A stretch of DNA of 64,000 nt from contig OX419762.1 in NCBI GenBank assembly GCA_948567375.1, positions 2,982,001-3,046,000 on the forward strand, read 5' to 3'. The notes below the pieces were generated by a model. The model was not told where the DNA came from. It made no database searches and saw nothing but the letters and a program-made list of their open reading frames with translations. Of this stretch, positions 45,930 to 57,643 are shown one piece after another; positions within the stretch are counted from its first letter, which is position 1; each line of letters starts with the position of its first letter. The stretch comes from Lunularia cruciata. Its lineage: Eukaryota > Streptophyta > Marchantiopsida > Lunulariales > Lunulariaceae. Made by a program: the position numbers and the translations under genes.

Positions 45930-46945
45930 GCTAGTGCCTTGAGGGACTGGACTTGGAGCAAAGGGCAGTTTTCCTCAAGAAAGTATAACCATACCAACTA
46001 AAGCACAACAGTTTACTTAAAATAGGTGAAGATGAAGTACTTCAAAGATGCTTGGAAGCATACAAAGTCAAAGGAGTATATTGAGTCCTTACACTCGAAA
46101 GCATTGGGAGGACACTATGCACTAAAGAATACAATAAAGAAAATTCTTGCAGCGGTGTATTAGTGGCCTATGATGTACAAGGATATGTAAGCCCATATTC
46201 AAAGTTGTAATGCATGTCAAAGAACAAGAAAGCATATAGCCACTTCCCATTGGTCTTTGAGACCAATTTTGCCCTTTGCCTCATTTGAGAAGTGGGGAAT
46301 TTTGATTTTGTGGGTCCAATTCAATTGGTGACCTGATTCACAAAGAAGAGATACATCTTAGTCAACATTGATCATGCTACCAAGATGGTTGAAGCAGAGG
46401 GAACTTGGCAAGATGATGCAAAATTTGTTGCAAAATTCTTCTTCCAAAACATCATTTCATGTTACAAATTTCCTTTGGAATTGGTCAAACCAAGGAACTC
46501 ATTTTTTGAACTCACTTGTGGAGTACATTAACCAAGTACTTCCAAATCCAACATTAAAAGATGGTGCCTTACAACCCAAAAATGAATGGAAAGACTGAAA
46601 AGCCAATGGATTGTTATGCAAGATGTTGAATAAGGTGATTGTTAATTATGCCTACAATTGGGACACAAAGCTACCTACAACTTTGTGGGCATATAGAACC
46701 ACCAAAAAGATTACAACCAAGCAAACTCCATATTTCTTGACATATAGATTGCATCCCATACTACCAATTGAATTTGAAGTATTGTCATATTGGATCCTTT
46801 GTGAGGAATGATTGTCGGAGGAACAAATTAGGATCTTTGGATCCATCAATTGATATAGTTAGAAGAGAAAAGAGATGGTGTAATGAAAATCACAAAGGAG
46901 ATACAGGATCAGTGGAAAGTCAAGCATGATAAGCAAATAAAGCCT
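45930..46945 (+). pseudogene. Integrase of L1, cut by L3
   Basis: Zinc domain about 46100-46230 (a CNACQRTRK-type end). The core includes VNYAYNWDTKLPTTLWAYRT and ITTKQTPYFLTYRLHPILP (46611-46811). The C-terminal segment reaches KHDKQIKP, where L3's LTR begins at 46946. Broken. Confidence 0.82.
46941..46945 (+). other. Target site of L3, left copy of the expected duplication
   Basis: 'agcct' adjoins the L3 end. Uncut integrase in L3 itself reads 'atcaagcctatgg' at this spot, so the right copy followed by 'atgg' should lie beyond 64000. Confidence 0.6.
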
Positions 46946-47612
46946 TGTGACAACCGGGCAAATGTCACTTTTGCGGTAATCGGGTAAGTAAAGTTTGTTC
47001 CCGTAGAGATACAAATCAAAATTGGTCAAATATGAAGCAAAGTAACAGTTTAGTTCTTCTTGAGTTCTTCTTTATTCTCTCAGGTAGAAACCACACCCAG
47101 AAGAGAGCAACAAGCATTGATTCGTAGTCTTGTCATGAATTCACACTCCTTAATCACAACTCCTTCAATTCTTTCCAAACAATCTTGATTGTGATGATTC
47201 AGGCTCTCCCAAAAATGGCACTTCATTACAAAATTACTTTGCCTCAGAATTGTATTCCACCCCTCCACTAAAGGCACAACTTCCTTGATCAAAATTGCTT
47301 CACATCAACCTCGCACTGCACTCACAAATGCAGAATACTACCAACACTACAATTCCTCTCAGATCTGTCAAGGCATTGCTTCGATTGCACTTCACTTAGG
47401 ATCAAACACACAGAATGAAGATCAAGGCTGTGGAATCCAACATCCAACAAGCACATTGACTTGCACTTCAAATTTCTCCAAACACTCACAAACACAAACA
47501 CAAAGTTGATACTCAGAATCAAGCTCAAGCGATGAGCACTGCTTCATAGCACTTTGCTTTATCTATTCTCAGAATTATGAGCACTAAACAACATAATACT
47601 GCAAATGTCACT

Positions 47613-47620
47613 CTTAAATA
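47613..47620 (-). promoter_or_regulatory. TATA-like box 2 in L3 LTR
   Basis: TATTTAAG on the minus strand, the same position and context as 41934-41941 in L2. Confidence 0.5.
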
Positions 47621-47892
47621 GTGAAGCAATTGACAGTTCTAACAACTATACCATTCTACAACAATTCTTCTAACCTGTAGATCTGAAATGACAATGCACC
47701 TCTTCATATCTGCCCATTCAAATCTCAAAACTGTTACTAATCCGATCCGATGTCTACTTTGTCATCGGCTTTCAAACCCAAACCCGAAGTAAATTTACTT
47801 CCTACTACTCTGTCTTTGGGTTTCACAACTTCTAATTCTTCTATCAGATCCAGCAATTCTCTTTACTGATCCAAAATTCCACTAGTGGGTAA

Positions 47893-48318
47893 TGTAAAAG
47901 ACCAAATCTGAGGAGAGAAATAGGAGAGTGGAAACTCACATTGGGACACTTGAATGAGGGAAAACTCCAAATGCCTAGCATGAGCTTTGGCTTTGGTATT
48001 TATAGGTAGCATACAAGGCCCTTGAGAAGCTTCTCAAGAAGCTTCCTCAAGCCGCTTTCTTAGAGTGCAAGCCAAGTTAACTAGGAAGCTTCTCAACAAG
48101 CTTCCTTCTAGTAGCCGCCTACTTGGCATGCAAGCTAAGCTAGTTGGAAGCTTCTAGAAGCTTCCTTCTAGAAGCTACTTACTTGAGATGCAAGCTAAGC
48201 TAACCAGGAAGCTTCCCAAGAAGCTTCCTAGATGCTTCCGGAATATTCTAGACTACTTTGTCTTATGTGCTACTTCGTAAGCTCGACTAATTTTGTCGCT
48301 AAACTCCATATTGTTACA
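47893..48318 (-). repeat. 3' LTR of A5
   Basis: 426 bp, TGTAAAAGACC to ATTGTTACA on the plus strand. The heat-shock-like array 'ggaagcttctagaagcttcc' plus 'ttctagaagc' lies at 48146-48175. Confidence 0.95.
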
Positions 48319-49790
48319 TATTCCCCCACCGCTAGTTGGTGACGTCCTCGTTGCCAATGAAGCTTTGAATTCCTGGATGGCCGTCTGTGCATTCTGGAGG
48401 TAAGAAAGAGGCTCCTAGGTAGCATCATGAAGGGGATACCCTTTCCAAAGGACCTTGTACTCCGTATGTTGGCAACGGCCTCGTTGGATATGACGACGCG
48501 TAAGGATATGATCAACTTCGTACTCCTCATGATCATTGATAGGGACAGGAAGAGGGGGAGGTTGGACTCAAGAGGAAAAGGAAGAGGGATTAAGAACAAA
48601 GGGTTTCAACTTGGAAACATGAAAGACAGGATGGATTTGCATGTGACAAGGTAAGGCAAGTCGATAAGCAATAGGAAAGACAATTTGGGTGATATCAAAG
48701 GGTCCTATCCAGTTAGGGGCAAGTTTACGAACTTGGGTATCAAGTAGGAGAGGGAGGTAATTGGAGGATAGCATGACATTATCACCAACTTCAAAGGTGA
48801 GATCACGACAATGGTGGTCCGCATATTGTTTTTGGCAATTTTGAGCAACAAGGAGGTGAGACTTGGCTTGTTAGAGCGATTGGGATATAGTGGTCAAGAA
48901 TGTGGAAGTATGAGGAACTTGAGATGGAGGGGGAGCAAGAAGAGAATCTGGAACAAGCGGATCTTGGCCAAAATTGAGAAAGAAAGGAGAAAATCCGGTG
49001 CTTGCCTGTTCGGGATTGTTGTAGGCAAATTCTGCAACTGCAAGACATTCATCCCAATTGGTATGGTGGACATTGACAAAGGCCCGCAACATATCCTCCA
49101 ATGTACGATTTGCATGTTCGGTTTGTCCATCAATTTGAGGATGATAGGCCGTGGACAAAGCAAGCTTGGTGCCGAGTATCTGGAAGAGTGCTTGCTAAAA
49201 CTTCTTGGTAAATCAAGGATCACGGTCAGAGATGAGTACACGTGGCATCCCATGATGCTTGAAGACATTGTCGAAGTAGATTTGCGCTAAGGTTAGAGCA
49301 TCCACAATATCATAGGTTGGTGCCAAGTGGATTTGCTTACTAAGCTTATCCATAAACACCACGATTGCAGTGTATCCTTGTTTTATCTTTGGCAAGGATG
49401 TGATGAGATCCAAGCTCACATGCTCCCAGCGAGCGGATGGAACGGCGAGTGGTTGAAGGAGTCCACTTGGCTTCTAGTTACTGGCCTTGTTACATTGGCA
49501 GCTCTCACATGATGTGACAAATTCTTGAACATCTCGTGTCATGTTAGGCCACCACCATTGACGTTGGAGGGTACCCAAGGTCTTGTCCACACCCATGTGA
49601 CCAGCGATGGGTAAATCATGGGCTTCTTGAAGGCGCACAAGTCGAAGATCACCTTTGGCTGGAACATAGATCCGGTCCGCATGGAATAGAAGGCCTTCCT
49701 TGAAGGAGAAGGTGTTGTACTCCTTGTCACATGTTGTTAGACGACCATTTGGATGAAGGGATCTTGTTGTAGAGCTAACCAAAACTCTTT
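48319..49790 (-). pseudogene. Integrase and chromodomain of A5
   Basis: Reading order on the minus strand: HHCC domain (49782-49474, HDLPIAGHMGVDK ... CESCQCNKAS); core (49419-49213, LDLITSLPKIKQGYTAIVVF and FDNVFKHHGMPRVLISDRDP; 49158-48871, STAYHPQIDGQTEHANRTLE); C-terminal barrel (48774-48568, LAPNWIGPFDITQIV); chromodomain tail (about 48560-48330). This is the clearest integrase of family A in the window. Broken. Confidence 0.92.
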
Positions 49791-49799
49791 ATGGATCTT

Positions 49800-51180
49800 G
49801 GGGGCAATTGACACCATCATAATTGCTGCCGCAATGAGAGGAAAGGACTTCAAATCAGGTCGTCGTGATAGAGCATCGGGGATGACATGGAACCAACCTG
49901 GTTTGTACTCAAGTTTGATGTCAAACAATTGAAGTTGCTCTTCCCATCAATGATGTCGACTCTTCATGTGCTCCAAGTGTAAGGTCTACAACAATGGCTT
50001 GTGATCAGTTCGCATGATCACTTGTTTCCCCAAGAGATAATGCCTCCATACCTTGGTGGCATATACCATAGCAAGTTGTTCCCAATCTCTAGCAGAGTAA
50101 TTTCTTTCAGTTGTATTTAGGCAGCGAGACACAAAGGCAATGGGATATAGTCCATTTGGAAATTCTTGTTGCAACACAGCTCCAATTGCAAAGTTAGAAG
50201 CATCAAAATCAACCACACAAGGTAGTTGAGGATCATATGGTTGAATAATGGGTCTTGAAGACACCATATGTTTCAACTTCTGGAATGCTTCTTCATGTTT
50301 GGTGTTCCATTAGAAGCTTGAGTTCTTTCCCAAGAGGTCAGTCAATGGTGCAGCCACATGAGCATAATAGTGGATGAACCGCCGATAAAAACTGGCCAAT
50401 CCATTGAATGCCCGTACTTCTGTAGCATCCTTTGGGGTAGGCCAATCAGTTATGGCCTTGATCTTCTCTTCTTCCATCTTGATCTCCTCTGATGAGATCT
50501 TATGATCCAAGAAGGTAACCTCCTTTTGCCAAAAAGCACACTTTGACTTCTTGCAGTAAAATTTCCATTGTCGTAGTCGTCTTAGGACTTCTCGTATATG
50601 ATTCACGTGTTTTGCCTCTATCTTGCTATAGATTAAAATATCATCCAAGAACACCACCACTGACCAATCCAATAGTCAATCCAACACCCGATGCATTTGA
50701 TCCATGAAGACTATTGGAGCATTAGTGAGTCCGAAAGGTAAAACTCTCCACTCAAAATGTCTATACCTTGTGCGAAAGGCAGTTTTTTGCACATCCTCTC
50801 TATCAATTGGAATTTGCCAATAGCCACTACAAAGATCCAACTTGGAAAAGTAACGTGCTCCACTTAGTTGATCAAGTAAGTCATCGATCCAAGGCAAGGG
50901 ATATGCATTCTTCACAGTTTGCTTATTGAGCCCACGATAATCAATACAGAAATGAAGTCCTCCATCCTTCTTTGGAACAAATAGTACCGGTGCTCCCCAA
51001 GGAGAGGTACTATGTCATATGAAATCCCTCTCCAACAACTCTGTAAGTGTTGTTCGCAACTCCTCCAACTCCTTTGGTGAGAGCCAATAGATTAGTCTAC
51101 TCATTGGAGTACTCCCTGGCAATAACTCAATCTTGAAGGGCATACCTCGATCGGAGGGTAATCCCTTTGGCAGATCATCT
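49800..51180 (-). pseudogene. RT and RNase H of A5
   Basis: RT (about 51170-50310) has [44 protein letters not shown] and the catalytic VVVFLDDILIYSK (50672-50640). RNase H (50276-49800) has VVDFDASNFAIGAVLQQEF, NYSARDWEQLAMVYATKV and MRTDHKPLL. It matches A1. Broken. Confidence 0.92.
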
Positions 51181-51294
51181 GGAAACACATCTGCAAACTT
51201 CTAAACTATTCGATCAACCATTGCTTGATGCGGCACTTGGCCCTCCTCAGATTGTTCTTGTGCAATTGGCTTGATCCACACCACGAATACAGAC

Positions 51295-51906
51295 TTATCT
51301 TCCTCCAAAGCTTGCTCTATGATTGCTTCCTTTACAAACTTCTAGGGACTCATCTCTCTTCCAAGCTTGCTCCATGGTTGCCTTCCTGGCAAACTTCCCA
51401 TCTTGGGACTCATCTCCCTTCCAGATTTGCTCTATGGCTACCTTCTTGACAAACTTCCCATCTTGGGACTGACTATTCTTAGGTGTCTTACTCAAAGGTG
51501 CCAGACAACCTAATCAGAAATTCCTACCTTGGTGTTGTACTTGAATTTGGCGTCGGGTCCAATCAAATTGAACCTTATGACATTCAAGCCAAGGTAGACC
51601 TAGAATGATATCATAGTGTAGAGGTGCCACTACAAACCTCATACACTCCAAATACTCCTTCTCAATCTTGAAGGTAACAAGATGCAAGGTGCGGAATGCA
51701 AAACCCTTTCTACCATCTGCCAGCATCAAACTACTTCCAATCACTGGCTTGATAGGAATACCCAATTCCTTTGCTACTTGCATAAACATGCAATTCTTTG
51801 AACTTCCAGAATCAACCAAAATCCTACAACCCCTATCAGATATCATACCTTGCAAGTGAAGCAGACTTGCATAGGTCGAGCCTTCAATCTCATTGGAACT
51901 AATCAA
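51295..51906 (-). pseudogene. Protease and linker repeats of A5
   Basis: 51906-51514 encodes 130 open codons with ILVDSGSSKNCMF (retropepsin D-S-G-S near 51813-51803), VAKELGIPIKPVIG and [15 protein letters not shown]. 51495-51295 holds the SQDGKF-type linker units. The best-preserved protease of the family here. Confidence 0.9.
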
Positions 51907-51932
51907 GCTCCCAGCAGGCGGATTGAAATCTC

Positions 51933-52850
51933 CTATTGGGATTCCTTGCTTCCTTGATCATTCCGCTCCACAACCTCTACTTGGGCAACTTGTTGAGGTC
52001 GTCCATTCTTAAGTGGACATTCAGCAATGCGATGCCCCAACTGGCGACAATAAAAACAACCACCATTTTGTCGCAGTTTCTCCCTGTCTGCCATGCCCAG
52101 TGGTCTTTGTTGAATTGCATCAATCTCCATTGGTGTTGGCTCCTCCACTTGTGTGTAGTGTATTGGTAGGCTTTGTGGGGGTCGAGGTCAAGACCAAGTT
52201 GTTGCCACCAAGGAATCAAAACGTTTGGCCAACCGCATGGCTTCCTCCAAGTGTTGTGGCTCTTGCATGGTAACCTCTAATTTGGTTCTTGCCTTCAAGG
52301 CCTTCACAAATCGATCCAGAGCTTCACCTTCCAAAATATCTAGAATTTGCATGATAGGGTTTTGGAACTACGTGATGTAACTTCTTATAGAGCCAATCTG
52401 TTTCAACTCTGCCAACTTATCCCGTGCAGCTAATGTGGCATTTATAGCTTGGAACCGACTGATTATTGCGCTCTTGAATTCTGCCCATGTCAAGATTGGT
52501 GCAACCATTTGTTGTTTGGCTCGCTCCACTCGAAATCTCCACCATAGCTTTGCTACTCCATCCAATTGGCTAGAAGCCAAGAGAATCTATTTTCGCTCAT
52601 CTTGTAGATTGGTAACTTCAAAATAACGTTCACAATCAAACACAAAATTCTCCACTGCACATGGGAGATTCTTGCCTTCAAATACCTTGGGTTTAGGGAA
52701 TTTGATCCGATCTTCTCCTTCTCAAATTAGTACTCTCTCCACCTGCTCTTGTCGTTGAAGATCTTGTTCATCCAACAATTGAGTAAGGTGCTCGATTTGT
52801 TGTTGCATAGCAAGGATAACATCAGGTATTGCCTCCATGGTTGCTCCTCT
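51933..52850 (-). pseudogene. gag of A5
   Basis: Capsid blocks at 52580-52368 (VAPILTWAEFKSAIISRFQA, LAELKQIGSIRSYI) and a zinc knuckle C-F-Y-C-R-Q-L-G-H-R-I-A-E-C within 52148-51933 (about 52063-52019). The gag start lies near 52850. Broken. Confidence 0.88.
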
Positions 52851-53096
52851 ATCACACCACTCCCAATCTATCTGATTTATTAACACATAGAAATAGCACG
52901 TCCACCGTTCTCCATAAGTTACAACCAAAAGCACCAAGGGTTCCTTAGATATGGTAATCATATGCAGAAAATCTTGTCCAAAGTGCAAGGTGATGAACTG
53001 TGTGAAATGATGCTTGGGTAGTATTTGGACGTGAAAATCCCAATGGTTCGGTGGAAGTGGATTTGGTGGTCCATAAATTCCATCCATCCCATTCCT

Positions 53097-53108
53097 ACTC
53101 TGATACCA
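53097..53108 (-). other. Primer binding site of A5 (initiator tRNA-Met)
   Basis: The minus strand reads TGGTATCAGAG(T), one base outside the 5' LTR. Confidence 0.9.
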
Positions 53109-53109
53109 A

Positions 53110-53535
53110 TGTGAAAGACCGAATCCGAGGAGAGAAATAGGAGAATGGAAACTCACATTGGGACACTTGAATGAGGGAAAACTCTGAATGCCTAGCATGA
53201 GCTTTGGCTTTGGTATTTATAGGTAGCATACAAGGCCCTTGAGAAGCTTCTCAACAAGCTTCCTCAAGCCGCTTTCTTAGAGTGCAAGCCAAGTTAACTA
53301 GGAAGCTTCTCAACAAGCTTCCTTCTAGAAGCCGCCTACTTGGCGTGCAGGATAAGCTAGTTGGAAGCTTCTAGAAGCTTCCTTCTAGAAGCTACTTACT
53401 TAAGGTGCAAGCTAAGCTAACCGGGAAGCTTCCCAAGAAGCTTCCTAGATACTTCCGGAATATTCTAGGCTACTTTGTCTTATGTGCTACTTCGTAAGCT
53501 CGACTAACTTTGTCGCTACACTCCATATTGTTACA
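53110..53535 (-). repeat. 5' LTR of A5
   Basis: 426 bp, TGTGAAAGACC to ATTGTTACA on the plus strand, same length as the partner LTR. Confidence 0.95.
53213..53420 (-). promoter_or_regulatory. A5 LTR promoter: four-unit heat-shock-like element and TATA box
   Basis: 53364-53381 reads GAA-gc-TTC-ta-GAA-gc-TTC, four uninterrupted 5-bp alternating units, followed by a further TTC-ta-GAA at about 53384-53391. More GAAGCTTC pairs lie at about 53240-53320. TATA 'tatttata' read in reverse is at 53213-53220, so the array is upstream of it on the transcribed strand. This is the most complete array in the window. Confidence 0.65.
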
Positions 53536-55955
53536 AGTAATCTATCTAACTCCTTATCTCACAACCCACTCTTCTCTAATGTCTCTATTGCTAACTCCAA
53601 AGTCATTTGTACTCCTACTTTGTCTACTTTGGGTTTGGCTCTAACATCCTTCCAAATTTTGTCTATCTCCAACTTTACTAAGTCTAATCTAATTGCAATA
53701 TTATCTTCTACCTCTAATATCTTCCTATCTACACAAGTTCTTAGACTGATCAATCAAGCATTCAAATCTGTGTCTTTTTCCTTTCTTCGCCTTGTCTCCT
53801 GCACCAACAACGATCTGTGCAGCCTCGTCTCTTCAATCCGAACGCTGGCCTCTGTACTTAACATTGCGTTCATCCTGAGGACAATCTCCTTCAATGGCTC
53901 CTATTGCATCTTTCTTTCTTGCTCCCAATCTGCAAGCCAATCCTCTCTGTACATTGCCAACTCCGCTTCGAACTTGGCTTTCACTGTTTCTTTCTCCTTC
54001 TCCTTTTGTTCAATCTTCTCCTCTTGATTACAAAGTAACTCTTGTAATCTCTCTTCTTCCTTATATCTTACTGCCAACTCCCTTTGCCTTTGCTTCTTCT
54101 CTTCTACGCTCTCCATCACTCTATCAAGCTCTTGTTCCTTTGCTGCTACCTTCGCCATAGCATGGATAAGTTCAACTCTTGAATCAGCAAACTGCTGCTT
54201 CAAGATCTCATACTCTATTACTTGTCTCTCCCTCGCTATGTCACTCTTCTTAACAAGCTCCTCTCGATACATCACTTCTCTCTTCAAGTCTTTGATTACT
54301 TGAGTCTTCACTATTGCCTCTGCTCGCAGTACTTCACTTTCCTCCTCACCTCGGGTTATAATCTTCTTCAACTCCGAGTTCTCTTCTTCTAATCTCGATA
54401 ACACCGGCAAGACAATCTTCACTTTTGGACAAGTCGACTGCATTTCCTTCTTCCTATGCTCCAACTTCATCAGCAATGGGCACACAATCTCCCGCAGGTA
54501 GTCCACTCCATTACTCGCAACTATCTTCTCCTACGTTGCAATCTCCCTTCTTACTTCTTGTTTGCCCAATACTCACCTTCGTCTCTACCGTCTTTGTATC
54601 GGAATTGACGCCTCACTTCCTGAGCTTTCATTCACTTCTTCTTCCACCTTACTTGGCCCCACCTCACACTTCACCTTACATCTTGAACGGACTCCCCTCT
54701 GAATTGCAATCTTCTTCTCTTCGGGCTCAGGTATCTCATCCTCCAACTTTGTGTTATCTTTTGGCTTGAGCTCTACCTAGACTTCTTCTTCCTCCTCCGC
54801 AGCAGCTGGAACTGACATCATTCCTCCACCTTCATTGTTGTCGCTACTCGTATCTCCACTTTGTAGTGTTAGCTCTGGTTCCTCCTCACGTTCTGAGTCT
54901 TTGGACTTGCACTCGGCTTCACCTTCCGAGTCTTTGTCTTCTGACTTGATCACCACCATGCCTCACCTCGGGTTTCCTCTCCTGCTCTTTCAAGGTTTTG
55001 TCTTGTCTTCAGCTTCACCCTACTGACTTCACTTCTTTGACTTTGGAGCACTCGCTTCTATCTCTGCATTCTTCCCCATCTTCTTGTAGTACTAGTCCGT
55101 GCTTCGGATTTGAAGGATATATTGCTGCTCCTCTACATCGACTTCTCTTCTCAAGTCGGGATGGAAATGCGACACCATTCGATTTTGCTCCGCCGAGTTG
55201 AGCAAATTCAACCTGAGGTAAAAGTGTGCTACAAACGGCATGATGTAATGTGGAGGCGACTTATCCCACAGATTCCACACCATTTGTCACGTCCTTCCAT
55301 AGAAGCACCTCACCCAATTGATTGGTTCTCCTGCAAACAGTTTGTGAAAGAACACTGCTTGGTGTTTCATCACATATGTTGTTCTCTCCGGCTTGAGGAT
55401 GGCCATGAGAGCACTCATGATCCCTCTCTTCATTAGATCCTTGTAACTCTCAACCTTGTATTCATTCTTTGTCCGCTTTGAAGAGAATGCATCCCTCACT
55501 TCTTGATTTTCTTCTGCTACTTCTCCCTTACCCAAGAATGTGGCACCCTACTCTATGCATGCCTCTCTTCCGAGTACTAATCTCCAATCCGACTCTGTTC
55601 AGCAAGCCGGATTTCCTCTCTTCCCCTCTTCCTTGGGAGCATCGAGACACTTGATCTTGATGATCTCAGTCATGAAACCTGGAAAACTAACATTCTAGTT
55701 CCATGCCAAGAACGTAATCCAAAGTTGGCTCAAGACTTTGATTCTTGCGATTACGTCTAACCTCCAAATTGCATGATTCCTCACTGCAAATTTGGAGTTC
55801 TTCTTTCCTCCTCCCATCTCTCCTACTTTCTCATTGTCTCTCGGTCTTACTCTCTCAACTTCTCCCTTACACACTAGTGCATCTTCAATTCTATTTCCCT
55901 TCCCACAATCACGTGCAGGATGACTTCTCAATGGCAAAGGAAAATTACTTGACAT
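53536..55955 (-). pseudogene. LTR-encoded globular plus coiled-coil protein region, L3 copy
   Basis: Minus-strand blocks parallel to L2: 55955-55695 (start MSSNFPLPLRSHPARDCGKG, IWRLDVIARIKVLSQLWITF), 55535-55287 (SALMAILKPERTTYVMKHQA), 55283-55092 (MPFVAHFYLRLNLLNSAEQN), 54959-54777 (acidic), 54506-53901 (201 open codons of coiled coil, YREELVKKSDIARERQVIEY), 53753-53559 (ISLRTCVDRKILEVEDNIAI). The last part continues at 47892-47760 beyond A5. Similarity to L2 extends over every block, including the start codon. Broken. Confidence 0.75.
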
Positions 55956-55971
55956 TGCTTTGTTGTGAGCC

Positions 55972-55985
55972 CAATTTTTATAGTC
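55972..55985 (-). promoter_or_regulatory. TATA-like box 1 in L3 LTR
   Basis: The minus strand reads 'actataaaaattgg', just upstream of the ATG at 55955; conserved with 44651-44664. Confidence 0.55.
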
Positions 55986-56364
55986 GTGCTTTCTTTGTCT
56001 CTCTTCAATTCAAGTTTCTATTGAGAAATCACACCTCTTGCATGCGCCTGTCACTATCAATCGTACTTCATGCATATGGGCCGCCGGTTTTGAATGGTCC
56101 TTTCTTGAATTTCTCGCCCCAATGAAAGGTTGTTAGACTGACTTTGCCTTGGGTTGAGCTCCCCCCAATACAAAGACTCCTTACTTTGGGTAGTATGTTG
56201 ATAGGGCATTTCCGAGTTCTTCGCCTTATGACCCAAAGTCACTTTACTTCCGGTTTCATCCCGAAGACTCTTTTCTTTGCCTTCTTTGGCCATACAAGCG
56301 CAATCCAACTTCTCTATACACTTCTTCTTCTCTATTTTGAAAAAAACCAAAAATGTGGGCAACA

Positions 56365-56380
56365 TATACCCCCTTCCTCA
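56365..56380 (-). other. Polypurine tract of L3
   Basis: The minus strand reads 'gaggaagggggtata' directly before the LTR start TGTTGCCC. This places the unit at 46946-56364 as a true 3' LTR. Confidence 0.85.
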
Positions 56381-56470
56381 AATGTGAGCGTCCCCACAAA
56401 CATAGACCTAGGGTGTCTTAGAGACTTCCGAGTCTATGGTCCTGTATCTCCAAACTCTCGACCCGTTTAC

Positions 56471-57634
56471 TCAAGTGGCAAAAGGATTACCCTCCAGGTC
56501 TACAAGCTGCATGGACCCATTTTCATAAAGATGAAGAACTAGATAGGGACCCATCCACCTCAAATGCAGCTTGCCTAGAAAAAATATTTGGCGATTGTCA
56601 TATAACAAAACCAAATCTCCTTCACGTACAGCCATAGGCTTGATATGCTTATCATGCCTGACTTTCCTCTGTGCTTGTACTTCCTTTCTGGTTTGCATTG
56701 CATCGTCTCTTTTCTCTTCTAACCACATCAGTTGATGAATCCAAAGATCTTGACTTTCTTCCTCCGACAATCATTCTTTGCAAAGAATCCGATATGTTGG
56801 TACTTCAAATTCAACTGGCAGTATGGGATGCAAGCCATATGTCAAGAAGTATGGAGTTTGTTTGGTTGTAATCCTTTTTGTCATTTGATATGCCCACAAC
56901 GTGGCTGGTAATTTTGTATCCCATTCATAGGCATAATTGACAGTCACCTTATTCAAAATTTTGCAAAGTAACCCATTCGCCTTTTCCGTTAAGCCATTTG
57001 CTTTTGGGTTATAAGGAGTCATCTTCTGATGTTTAATCTGAGAGTACTTGGTTAACGCCTCCATTATAGAGTTCAAAAAGTGTGTTCCTTGGTCACTGAC
57101 CAATTCTAGAGGACACCCATATTGGGAGATGATGTTTTGAAAGAAAATTTCCGCCACAGTTTCAACATCATCTCTATGAGTTGCTTCAGCTTTGACCATC
57201 TTGGTAGCATAGTCAGTGCAAACCAAAATGTATCGCTTTCTTGTGACTCGGGTCACTGGTTGAATGGGACCCACAAAATAAATCCCCCATTTCATAAATT
57301 GGGCCAAAGGCAAAATTGGTCTCAAAGGCCATTGAGAAGTAGCTATCGGCTTCCCCGTTCTTTGACAAGCATCACAGCTTTGGATATGAGCATGCACGTC
57401 TTTATACATTGTAGGCCACCAATACCCTACTGATAGAATTTTCTTTACAATATTCTTCAGAGCATAGTGTCCTCCCGATGCTTTGGAGTGTAAAGATTCA
57501 ATCACTCCTCCTACTTCGTATGACTCCAAGCATTGCCAAAGTACTTCGTCTTTGCCCATCTTGAATAAAATGTTGTGTTTGAGCTGGTACGGCCCCATTT
57601 TCCTGAGAAAGACTGCCCTCTGCTCCGGGTTCAT
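56471..57634 (-). pseudogene. Integrase of L3
   Basis: 57634-56771 (287 open codons) has the HHCC region (GGHYALKNIVKKILSVGYWW ... CDACQRTGKP), the core (VCTDYATKMVKAEA, LVSDQGTHFLNS, TPYNPKANGLTEKANGLL) and TTKQTPYFLTYGLHPILPVE. 56770-56471 holds the C-terminal SH3-like segment (VREGDLVLLYDNR, LHLRWMGPYLV). No chromodomain follows before the polypurine tract. The sequence is non-chromoviral gypsy. Confidence 0.9.
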
Positions 57635-57643
57635 CCCTTTTGG

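Larger units (their letters stand above)
34060..46945 (+). mobile_element. Long-LTR gypsy element L1, 5' part, with a nested solo LTR; cut by L3
   Basis: Plus-strand element: coding LTR (34060-37275), leader, gag (37818-39870), protease (39960-40400), RT (40780-41262), the solo LTR L2 (41263-45049 plus its 5-bp duplication), RT rest and RNase H (45055-45890) and integrase (45930-46945). At 46945 integrase is interrupted by the minus-strand element L3; the rest should lie beyond the window. No chromodomain was seen, and the integrase resembles non-chromoviral gypsy. It is older than L2 and L3. Broken, with many breaks. Confidence 0.85.
47893..53535 (-). mobile_element. Chromovirus A5, complete layout, nested in L3 LTR, broken
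   Basis: The youngest family A copy: 5643 bp, two 426-bp LTRs with about 18 hand-counted differences (about 4 percent; some 1.6 million years at the grass rate). The flanks are 'ggtaa' (47888-47892) and 'agtaa' (53536-53540), one transition apart. The uninterrupted LTR L2 reads 'gggtaaccc' here (about 42208). Primer site, gag, protease, RT, RNase H, integrase and chromodomain are all present in order. Broken, though with fewer breaks than A1-A4. Confidence 0.95.
46946..56364 (-). repeat. 3' LTR of L3 (about 3.77 kb without nested A5)
   Basis: The plus strand starts TGTGACAACCGGGC and ends GGGCAACA. After removing A5 (47893-53535) and one copy of its duplication the length is about 3773 bp, against 3787 bp for L2, with close similarity throughout. 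On the coding strand the LTR starts TGTTGCCCACAT right after the polypurine tract. Confidence 0.88.
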
